A stretch of 64,000 nt of DNA, taken from the NCBI GenBank assembly GCA_024686335.1, contig JAILCI010000040.1, positions 70,585 through 134,584 on the forward strand. The letters run 5' to 3'. Position 1 is the first letter of the stretch, and each line of letters opens with the position of its first letter. Source of the stretch: Bacteroidales bacterium (GTDB lineage: Bacteria > Bacteroidota > Bacteroidia > Bacteroidales > WCHB1-69). Below the pieces are notes generated by a model. That model did no database searches, had not been told where the DNA came from, and saw only the letters and a list, made by a program, of their open reading frames with translations. Of the stretch, positions 63,801 through 64,000 are shown one piece after another. The position numbers and the translations under genes are program-made.

Positions 63801-64000
63801 TACCATCATGAGTATCAGTACCGTCATAACCTTCACCTCCAGTTCCTCCACCGCCACCGGCAGCTCCTCCTGTACCTGAATATGCATCACCTCCCCAACC
63901 TGCTCCCCAGGCGGATTCCGTTGCAGCTCCTCCACCTGGAGAACCTGATTCACCATTACCAGACACCACAGTTCCTCCTAATCCACCTTCTGCACTGTTT
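36832..64000 (-). CDS. Giant multidomain surface adhesin (SprB/MBG/FISUMP), 5'-truncated by the window edge
   Basis: A single minus-strand frame is open from the right edge to a TAA at 36832, at least 9,055 residues and roughly 0.9 MDa. The N-terminus is outside the window; the Gly-rich sequence continues past the GTG at 63967-63969, which is an ordinary Val codon. From N to C: a Gly-rich segment, three InlB/Listeria-Bacteroides repeats, then about 16 kb of SprB-type repeats (DANGC ends), HYR-like, Ig-like and PKD-like domains, a six-copy PKD-like block, about 2,270 residues of MBG-type repeats (YDGTAHT motif), one HYR module and a C-terminal FISUMP domain. It is rich in Thr, Val and Asn and regularly spaced Cys. 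Such proteins are surface filaments for adhesion or gliding. No T9SS type A or B tail is seen. Only a terminator follows; no accessory gene is near within the window. Confidence 0.93.
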   Translation of the reverse strand, partial: NSAEGGLGGTVVSGNGESGSPGGGAATESAWGAGWGGDAYSGTGGAAGGGGGTGGEGYDGTDTHDGRGGNAPGGGGGGAVRNCWEGLGGGSNTGGSGANGAVWITYTTLTLTVTFNENYTGGSTSTTTLPYYNLYSSIIPSTNPSRNGYTFVGWFFDAACTKSVNDSSNCKQTTNFKLYAKWKANEYVCTVHTNGGSLIGDCLTQIGDDYQFTVVYDQQMNVNLASCNLSSSNGITKDGYEIEGWYWNESLTGTQVDLTGTWQAGDCNIYAKWEPKTYYVRLDPNGNGASLSASDTFHLKYNTTYGSNPRWDFSDEVSRENYTFRGWKDDDGNTIMGTTQFQNADDQTTLYAQWEQNIDFDLKQDPVKCNGENTGKITVSNITGGTVGSDGSYTVYLISDGLTPKDPVTASSTTSAVFDGLLAGTYTVTVKDAFHTSDGEGCIKSDTITVKEPDELRIITLTAHDPNCDSQDGSIDVVYTGGTQPYTISWRGDNDAAPTSTISSTDISQTSYTILSNFTPQGYNVTVTDANGCHVSESTTINARSNPFNFVSPITKQNVCSGYPFTVQMTAVDSIPSGTRYSWSEPTSDDAFTGGEAGYSEPNVHGTITNSTDHTITVTYSVTPTKGFYCIGDPITVNVEVSQGANPVILSQTDDILCPNASTTDRTVLVNISNSTSGNTVEWKLGNEVVKTDTVATGTTTTTYEVPIPSGTCAAEYDYTISYTDAIGCVAEIGKHVTVEIDDWSITAQTTPKVVNCITDVKTPDPTEVPSDVTAGCNMPTTRTLISSPSADELKCNGTFTYTYRYSVDSCEDNYRDWTYTYVVQHESDAPTITKTTLADAGVAATTTGSCGYKIPDLTGTTYVTVADPYTCTATTDLVVTQSPAVNTLITETTPVTVTVTDACGQTASTTINVTVPEALTLPLPNHTDLLCYGDDNATITANGNTTGGTPNYQYRLDAGAYKNELNFTDVDGGNHMIIVKDANGCTATQMVTVAEPSLLYATISDETDVDCKGNNTGSFTITGVNGTPNYQYKLSTQEESAYSPNGTFSGLSANQYQVNVKDANGCTTTATVTVNEPSLNLTTQVTPDAAICAGNTTTIFVSANGGNGSYEYVWDDPSSSTSAIVMVTPTGTTTYHVTVTDAKGCVSRDSVKITINPQVTLNLGEKATQIVCFKNAIEDINIETNVPSNNMIANGLPTGVSLSNGIISGTPTVSGVYNYTVMAFSQYGCPQQSATGTITIYAPAVELNDMTNQTICAGSSTDLTVTTQSFTGEVTYQWYSGDATTGTPLSTGSTLSDVTEAGTYTVVATATVGTGDDACTATDTATVTVTVNDPQVSVADIASETICYGTTHTFETVTSDVNGDLTFVWKDAEDNTVGTAANYTTPSNLTAGEHVYTVSVTATVGNCTTEPIVKTCTVTVRPQFTAGAIATTGQSVCYGATSLTAIGSTTDASGGDENITYQWYHNDVEIEDATDATFTPDAANYTTTAGTHTFTRKAHDGLCNTDFVQSTGSWVLTVYPQMTPGSINNAGQEICKGATASAILNSVQAAGGNGTITYQWQVNTGENGAFVAADGTNDQLNYTPTSAYTNTAGTYIFKRLAKDETCNTTGIYTAETYTLTVHETPTVSITTQLQNPYCPNTGDITLDATASGANSYIYTWSGNLTPNATQDNTATFTLPTQCGQSYSVGVSIVDNHGCTATAEAVTLTVNDATAPVIGTISTLSAIANDNCTYVVPNYMADGVVSVTETCSNYTLSQSPVAGTSIAQGTTATSHDVVITATNACGLSSSETVTITVPAKMTLEATPTSTVVCEGTSVAFSATATNGVGDVTYQWPGISGHDTYAAANNSFSYTPQSTNTFTVNAQDANGCTASAQVNVTVNTAPADVALNCPGTIQYNTNGTLSVRPLVTGETIAWSLSNTNASFTTTPGSTDASVTVHGDNVGQVIVTATISKTGNLGDCLSKTETCTLTVAQNVMTVHCPGDKTKVYDGSALEFTTNEITVRDADNNAITGYTLSYSTDGENFSSTRPTITDAGTIQVTVKATHTQYSENTCQFTMTVTPRPITLTSTECAAWTGNQMVSNLNGATVTEGELVTNHTISAGTVTTNQATGGVYTYSSSSSSNTATPADLAIMEGTNNRTANYAVTLNTTQTILQAQITHDIVNNTCPLASGQNYTFTASVAGGVTLTLPTYAWSYTIDGGETQSAEGPTLNIASDGICHTYAVSATITDGSCTSNTATTSITSKDETAPTIQSCPATVVALPNNGEGVTPSCTYLIPDVVSQVVAQDNCTATNLLSITQSPAANTVVTTDNRTITVTVKDLCNNSSTKTVTVTLPETLALSTYSSTAVTCHDGNNGTVTIAAATGGTSPYTYNINNVTATNLTFSGLSAGNYTVVATDANGCTANLAVTVNNIDALTATAADKIICYGGNKNISVTAQGGSGNYTYVWSSEAGSQATVNVAPTVTTEYTVTVSDLADATCSTTATCTVNVRPQFTAGAIATTGQSICFGATDGFTEIGNATSAFGGDSNITYQWYHNDEAINNTNSATYTPNSDYTSVAGTHTFTRKAKDGTCNTEFEQSTGSWVLTVYPELNAGAISGSETICEGATPSAIGAGTLPSGGQGEFQYLWQVSTDNGNNYSDAAGTNSESTYTPATSYAQNISGTATYTFIRKVKNATCGDWMPSTGTYTLTVNDTIVPVISGEDDICISTSLDNTTLELVETATDPSGYSYQWTLGNGENGTVSGSATTRNFAASWSTTGEKHVYLTVTNGTTGCVSRTSKTITVNDIPVAVISATDEVCPSATSQTITGTVTSTATPNYKYEWNGGGLFTNQTQDITTTSSTVTVTDVPDVCNTNYTIALKVTDGNGCSANATPFTITVKDATAPTFATGDPIPATAAANCTYTMPSLNIPAVLSRVTNDNCSYGDIAFVSQSVPVGTSYNQSSVEQTIPVTVVVEDACHNTVSQTVNVTIPANTLAATISGNTPICKGASSTISVTSVEGVTGTPTYAWAHETNSTNTTTVSPTTSTVYTVTVTGDNGCYVVKTQNIVVNELPTVNVANTTVCSGQGTATLSAVGNGTGTLQYVWNDDATNPTTGPTLTVPAPSTETSYTVEVTDGNGCQNSTTGTIYIYTPVQVTVNNAEICADGTATLTANMAEQSSPLYSWAPSTYLSASTGASVTFSGAEAGSYTVTVTGTDDHNCTSTATSTITVNPLPVVAINAVDPLCPSAGSTTVTAEVTTTTATPYTYNWSASTGLSLSAQTDNAATSQVTASFGTGCNNTYTVNLNIVDAEGCTATAEPISVVVKDEAAPVIGTIADVTATAAGSCKYEMPNLSATVLAATQDSECGYTGNNVTFVSQSVPAGTSYTQTTSAQTIVVNVVVKDACGNTANKDVNVIIPANNFTAEITDPYAICYGADATTITVTPSQASGTVTYNWSSSTSEAFDITDNVISVTPTANTTYNVTATDGNGCTVNLSTTVSVNALPVVTVSNDVVCNGQGTAELVASVTAAEPYTCVWTVSGVEVQDNDNKDDTLTIVNPTIAQDYTVTVTDNNGCVNSGMGHLSLDTIPNIQITNEITTVCANSTLQLTASNGATYEWAAPEGVTLSATTGASVNFSSATAGQYTVTVTGTNSNGCSATDDVAITVNALPVPEITSPNLSICQGQQTTTLAATGGFPQYKWNYNNAEDQTITVGAAGTYTVTVTDANGCKGSVSATVTANPMPTVTLAADDATICPEGQQNAALTATANGGTLENGNTYTYVWTLGETTITPTEPTSYTTSVTGTYKVKVSDSEGCYAESNTVTISNHTLPTVTVNSANICASGTATLMANGAQTYTWDPATYLTVNNANATFAAAAAGEYTVTVTGIDGNGCQNTATSTIKVNPDVVLTLADGSGAKDQNLCANTALTPIVFNIQNATISQSAGVLPAGVTFDPSTKTISGTPTQTGTFEYTIKAASNQTNPECDPVTITGTIKVNPTVQLTVTPLTQEICAGGNIQDITLTSVNGTLPATLSLAEGLTYTRTDDFNATITGSIATANEDGYTYNIVAVSNQTDPTCDPAPKQITITVHPNPVAAIATIPTVCPASGTQAITANITTPTTANYTYAWTGGVVLTPANTTTANTSNEVSAAVPVVCDNSYAINLTVTDNYGCQATATKTMTVKDETTPTISTVAAVAANNNVVTATSIGNCKYTVPNLTTSDYVTVADDCTTQTLAVTQSVAAGTQFTATETSKDVVVTVTDGCGKKATVTITVKKPDAVAVTITAGAEGVCLGDNTTLTASATSGNGTEGMTFTWSPNTGLSATNTAAVTATPTTTTEYTVTARDGNGCSATATQTVNVYTLPTVTIADVADLCPNAGSTTLTATADLEDADNPTFNYSWSCESLSWTASASEQGTTNTQTLSSIPNTCTATTYTVSVEVTETAHNCQASTTNTVTVKDEENPTITPSVTTIQASTAGGTGCTYTMPDLTTAITYTVEDNCTLATTLQNTLTQSVTAGTTISETTPVTVTITDGCNHTATTTIVVTVPDAFTIVENTLGHQNVTCPGGHDGQAMIDVDHIVGGTAPFTYTVDAGQYGSEYTFSGLTAGTHHLTAKDANGCTATKDVVITQPDAFDVTISTTPATCANNNGAVSVVVTGGTPSSVTGYAFQYAGELTYSAGDYTNSASSVSPHSISTLEVGSYTVTITDNNDCSIEEDFEITLDNNLEITSIPTPKPLCSGGSFAVQPVTSTPGTTTYTWNAPTQSIENGVSNTAASGSNETTINGSNLENVTANQEPVTLTYNVTAHNGVCTYDAALVMTVNATVRPQVTITPADFTVCPNVGTQELSAVIAHVYADKDTLTWTFNNGTPIVEYHNNPSSTYTETQVVDIPSDDCNTTYPYIVSYTDGVCTNSASGNVTVTVEDGIVITPPTSVDTTVNCFADVKTPHMLRHKMPTSIVDACGQVIEYNHYIDFNVSTFNVPCNGDQVFTYTYSDCNGNTKDYTYTYHIQAPALTLPDPGAATVVCESDAVTPATPQTLIDACDRAVPAVLVDNTTENPNPVSTVTNGSGTVTYHYTYTTCDGAVSDWYYVYTVNPAAYTPEENVEVTRNCKSELIAAADIPVPNFSICGTHIDFTLRTGYPQDNFTLDCGTRTYLYDYTVNGTAYTWTYTETVKPVDFTMPDNQGSTVACYSAITAPTLPVVKDACNNILTPTGLVISPENFTGCTGNVTYTYTYKDCQNHEHQWVYTYHVNDSVAPTFTTLPANNTVMADHTSDANGCYYTYPNLTDGEVVATANCSGVNSAISYSQDTTAGTAIKQTDAVQNLPVVVTATNGCGISSTTTIYVTVPAKLTVAEVASEHHNVTCFNGSDGSVKVEVTTGTGTSPYQYSINTTATQNLAGVFTDLSVPANPTSGTNAQGGIWYGDYTVTASDAHGCQATTTVTIASPVELAWENCPTDMVFCCDAGQTYATVIPGVNFTVPELNTTANFTDIEVALNASENHYPIGETTVAYYTEDECKEYEGVECSFTITVLPNPAVDFEDADLANQTKCFGQPIDDIVLTFSNATLTATGLPEGVTLDAETGVISGTPTATPAPAGTSYPYIITATSNQSAGDVTGCGTQTLTGTITVKPAPTVTLVSTQESCTGNDATITATYQNGMSANNNIFIALDNATEHVQIPGIGTTKEYTGLAAGEHVVTVWAASFDPVTYSLVEGCSASATIEVTLDSPYPAQNISDIEVPTICSGATFTATPDAPDFQNYTTTYAWDAPAVTDITGGAAATAQANVNGTLSNTTSASQDAVYTVTPTTGNVCVGSTFTVTVPVYGQLTLAETSPDATYCKGEENVAALAVTANAGSGSYTYQWLKNDVAIEGADADTYTPSTADAGTFVYKVTVHDAAGCGDSTRTIATIMVNDTLVPNIVSNDDVCVNSSLIKNELGITDENGNATDYTYTWTLGDGGSITSTPVNSNAITAVWTSAGEKTVSLVATNSATGCQSHAKKTITVYNVPTPALNNENVCISTSSTNNTLTLTTDADQNDYAWTVGTDGTYTGSGNSVEAQWSSIGNKTVTVTYTDAHGCRATTTKVVQVKAVPVPVLSNSAVCVYGSTTNNTITLNTNSGMSSYVWTLAESDGTISAGQGTSSLTAYWTQAGAKTVTVAMTNSDNCTASISATITVNDISTPTITGDHAICVSNSSTTDVLSLSTESNMTSYIWSVNGGNIISGSGTNAITVEWTSDGAKTVTVNYTNAAGCTNPTATEHAVTVYPNPIPTIEGADNICISTSATNTELTLKTQPGMTDYVWNTGDATVVSGGTSTDSTVTLTWTTTGSKTVTVNYKNANGCTNPTPASKTITVNALTVPTLTGGDVCIDTSEANTTFNLSTQSGMSDYVWTVGQDGTFTGETDAIEAQWSSVGEKTVTVTFKDGNNCTTTSTTTVNVFPKPTVEVTDYNSQCFNTADGFITLNLAAGTPNYTVTWNANGSTGSLGNGVYTISNLADGSYSISVTDSKGCKVSTTQTVEQIAQTLTVTAVDHTWDYDGTAHTDAGYNIAFGTESYNVAAADAANGHALINGDVVTAVVTGSITEAGTQTNTVSSVKVMRDETDVTCYYNVSKVNGELKINPIDVTVTLHGNNSTLPYDGTAHTVEGYTVDAISSTLYTANDFGLATGVVASATRTNVVEGEDTDGKTDMGLTSASFVNNNPNFATVTFTVTDGYQIITPIDVTVAIVGNTATNAYDGTAHTVEGYTATTESTLYKVTGETVDFTFSGTASATRTNVVEGEDTDGKTDMGLASGQFANANPNFGTVTFEVTDGYQIITPIDVTVSIVGNTATNAYDGTAHTVEGYTATTESTLYKVTGETVDFTFSGTASATRTNVVEGTDTDGKTDMGLAAGQFANANPNFATVTFNVTDGYQVITPITAAVTIVGNTATNAYDGESHTVEGYTATTESTLYKVTGETVDFTFSGTASATRTNVVEGTDTDGKTDMGLAASQFANANPNFSTVTFNVTDGYQVITPITAEVTIVGNTATNAYDGTAHTVEGYTATTENTLYKVTGETVDFTFSGTASATRTNVVEGTDTDGQTDMGLAAGQFTNTNTNFSTVTFNVTDGYQVITPIDVTVTITGHSNTTTYDGAEHSVHGYDATFSTPLYTINDFSFSGDSTAARMVEGTTYMNLKGTDAGTENQFTNTNSNFGTVTFNVTDGYQTITPIDVVVVTITGHNNTTTYDGTAHSVHGYDVAISNQLYTVDDFTFSGDSTATRTDVDTTFMGLAASQFANTNDNFTTVTFNVTDGYQAITPSDALTITPPTERTKTYDGTELAGTSSAAAAYGTTAPTVTYQYSTDGGNTWTSTTDAPSITDVDTIMVKVTATCPNYNSVDSVFTLSVTRRNVTLTSAGDTKPYDGTALTNSTVTVGGDGFADGEGATYSVTGSQTEVGQSDNTFTYTLNANTDANNYNITTTPGTLEVTANTSALVINSNSKTWTYDGEAHTYPSYTVTYAGAEVAHITGDSTRFKLPTGDTLTISTPASVTDYTAGVANTYAYSIENQTFYTAITANEGTIAISKRPVTLTGETATRTYNGTEQSITGITADNLVSGHTWTIAYAAAGTNAGDYNGSFSGTNSIMNGTVDVTDNYTITLTPGVLTISPLTGVTVTIVGNHNTNVYNGTAYTTTGYVATANSTLYNVASDFSFSGTASASRTDVGTTNMGLLATQFTNTNSNFSGVTFTVTADGYQTVTPITTSITITANSDTRKYNGSALTNAGYTFTDGVLLTGDVLTATVEGTITHVGTANNVVTSYKVMRGAVDVTANYTFATSVNGTLEVTKRNVTLTSATDSKVFDGTALTNSTVTVGGDGFADGEGATYNVTGSQLATGASANTFTYTLNSNTSAGDYNITKTEGTLTVHSVNSVVVTITGNQNSNVYNGTTYTTTGYVATADNSLYNVNTDFTFSGTASASRLDVGTTNMGLTAAMFTNTNTNFAEVTFTVVDGYQTVTPITTPIIITADSDNKTYDGSALTDAGYTYTTGVLLTGDVLTATVEGTITHVGTANNVVTSYKVMRGTTDVTANYTFATPVNGILEVTKRNVTLTSATDSKVYDGTALTNNTVTVGGDGFVTGEGASYSVTGTQTNAGFSSNAFTYTLNSDTQAGDYTITTTAGTLTVNPLTGVTVTIVGNNSTDVYNGTAYTTTGYVATASSTLYNVASDFSFSGTASASRTDVGTTNMGLLATQFTNTNTNFSGVTFTVTDGYQAVTPSDALTITPPTERTQVYDGTALSGTSTADAPYGTSTPTVTYQYSTDGGTTWTPSTVVPSVTDVDTIMVKVTATCPNYNPVDSVFSLSVTRRPVTLTSATLSKTYDGTPLVNGTEPLAVETGWVSGQGATYTFTGTQTEIGHSDNSFTYTLNSGTNANNYDITVTFGQLVVSGISLPVVITSNSQSWTYDGEAHTYPSYSVTFDGVAVARLATDSTKFELPNGDIITVTTPASITNVGTADNTFDYTIATSTYYTNVTKVEGTLAVTARPLTLTGESSSVVYTGAAQTITGVTADNLVAGHTWTTTYSATGTNVGTYDGVFSGTNKIMNGTEDVTSNYNITLVPGALIITPANLTITISNASKIYDGTPFVVDYTSADVVVTGLVDGDALNAGEVTTSDFRVGTYTYVFTPSGFAMLSMAPVSGVANITTPFGTTKGISNYSVSYNLKLDITLRTLDITAADATKVYDGTALTSNGYTIAAVDSLATGDVATIAHAGSQTCVGTSEHTIGAVIVMKDGTTDVTDQYTIVRHAGTLEVTNFTDFTCPANETVTLNFGECDIEYTLTGEATVGTGMTPNSYVVANDLASQNPLAVGDHTITWTLSDTCGNVMATCPQTVTVNFPECPTATDADNITYESVRIGCECWTKTNLKSEHYVGGADIPDVMTYYSPLYYNDEAANLATYGHLYTWEAAVNGGTTNSYGHVPGICPNGWYLPTKEQYEELNAYGPDALRATTLWVDGAGTNTTGFTGLPGGKYNGALDRYEDMTLMDYYWATTTVGGTVVPVEIELTVNCLRVTNVSSNNPNGYSIRCIKEKE
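36835..37400 (-). other. FISUMP (Fibrobacter succinogenes major paralogous) domain at the adhesin C-terminus
   Basis: The last 190 residues show YESVRIGCECWTKTNLKSEH, the YYNDEAANLATYGHLYTWEA segment, CPNGWYLPTKEQYEEL, GFTGLPGGKYNG, DYYWATT and final YSIRCIKE. This is the FISUMP domain, found at the ends of surface lipoproteins in Fibrobacter and Bacteroidota, function unclear. It takes the place where a T9SS sorting tail would be expected. Confidence 0.88.
37430..37670 (-). other. HYR module between MBG region and FISUMP domain
   Basis: About 80 residues with FTCPANETVTLNFGECD, NPLAVGDHTITWTLSDTCGN and CPQTVTVNF match the hyalin-repeat (HYR) pattern, an Ig-like adhesion fold. The four Cys could form two disulfides. 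Confidence 0.75.
39334..41660 (-). repeat. Three ~775-bp composite super-repeats in the MBG region
   Basis: The landmark GTTCGTGTTGGTGAAC recurs at 39334, 40108 and 40885 (spacings 774 and 777 bp). Each super-unit combines a VTIVGN module with an ITITANSD and an RNVTLTS module, except where the last borders a different block; the end coordinate is approximate. Confidence 0.7.
42691..43878 (-). repeat. Four near-identical 297-bp MBG repeats
   Basis: Units starting near 42691, 42988, 43285 and 43582 have an exact 297-bp (99-residue) period and differ at few positions by eye. The shared protein core is NTATNAYDGTAHTVEGYTAT plus a TNVVEGTDTDGKTDMGLA stretch. More diverged copies flank them on both sides (to about 42130 and 44190). 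Confidence 0.88.
44720..46310 (-). repeat. Six-copy PKD-like repeat block (~88 residues each)
   Basis: Six consecutive modules carry a VCISTS-type Cys motif, a YVWTVG-type tryptophan and an EKTVTV.YT...GC end. They diverge at the DNA level, unlike the 297-bp MBG copies, suggesting an older expansion. One SprB-type unit (44480-44720) separates them from the MBG region. Confidence 0.75.
48285..49250 (-). repeat. Four Tyr/Trp-rich ~80-residue modules (YTYTYHV type)
   Basis: Four tandem units each have an early CxS/CFA Cys, an internal DAC or SICG, a C-containing middle and an end such as DYTYTYHIQAP, WYYVYTVNPAAY or WVYTYHVND. A single related unit lies at about 61.5-61.76 kb near the N-terminal side. 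I do not recognise a named family. Confidence 0.65.
62930..63690 (-). repeat. Three InlB/Listeria-Bacteroides-type repeats
   Basis: Three units show the G-Y-x-F/I-x-G-W...L/I-Y-A-K/Q-W pattern: RNGYTFVGWFFD..LYAKW, KDGYEIEGWYWN..IYAKW and RENYTFRGWKDD..LYAQW. These beta-grasp-like repeats are common near one end of surface adhesins. Confidence 0.82.
63700..64000 (-). other. Glycine-rich segment at the visible N-terminal end of the adhesin
   Basis: About 100 residues are dominated by Gly with Ala, Ser and Thr (GGAAGGGGGTGGEGYDG). Such segments precede InlB repeats in related proteins and may be flexible. The frame continues beyond the window edge. Confidence 0.75.

Noticed and set aside
63967..63969. 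GTG as the start codon of the giant adhesin
   Set aside because: The Gly-rich frame continues without a stop to the window edge, no promoter or ribosome site is seen, and no signal peptide follows.

Overview
The window looks like chromosomal DNA from a member of the Bacteroidota, most likely the order Bacteroidales. The evidence is a recurring TAnnTTTG -7 promoter box at a short distance upstream of many genes, a secreted peptidase with a type IX secretion (T9SS) C-terminal sorting domain, a BatA-type N-terminal domain protein, lipid A genes, and a giant multidomain adhesin of the SprB/MBG kind. No phage, plasmid or CRISPR signature was found.

Layout. 1-1500 is a scarred region: a truncated formylglycine-generating-enzyme-like gene (minus) is fused head to head with a truncated peptidoglycan amidase gene (plus), followed by a complete but probably zinc-dead paralogue of that amidase. 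1550-5350 holds a membrane metallophosphoesterase, sufB without visible suf partners, trxB and tRNA-Ala(GGC). 5486-6331 is an IS1595-like transposase that has lost catalytic residues. 6648-10461 is an operon of a VOC protein and three iron-sulfur proteins resembling a membrane heterodisulfide-reductase/DsrMK-type electron-transfer unit. Then come pepD, a lipid kinase, a tandem hairpin-repeat array, an operon of three exported proteins including an M48 protease, a BatA-like protein with an RlmI-like methyltransferase, and a REP-associated tyrosine transposase (RAYT) bracketed by matching GTAG-hairpin elements. 22349-30690 carries housekeeping genes (clpC, kdsC, a DnaJ-domain protein, uvrA, agmatinase, glutathione peroxidase). 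30765-36625 carries an M14 carboxypeptidase with T9SS tag, dapA, a DUF6913-like gene, lpxC, lpxD and a GNAT acetyltransferase.

The last 27 kb (36832 to the right edge) is a single uninterrupted minus-strand reading frame of more than 9,000 residues. From N to C it has a Gly-rich segment, InlB-type repeats, a very long stretch of Ig/SprB/HYR/PKD-like modules, about 2,270 residues of MBG-type repeats (some near-identical at the DNA level), a HYR module and a C-terminal FISUMP domain. Its true N-terminus lies outside the window.

The most interesting signals are the RAYT with its own set of dispersed palindromes, the giant adhesin and its repeat hierarchy, the reciprocal decay of the two amidase copies at a rearrangement junction, the Hdr/DsrMK-like operon, the degenerate transposase with an intact promoter, and an LpxC that lacks the FabZ half usual in this phylum.
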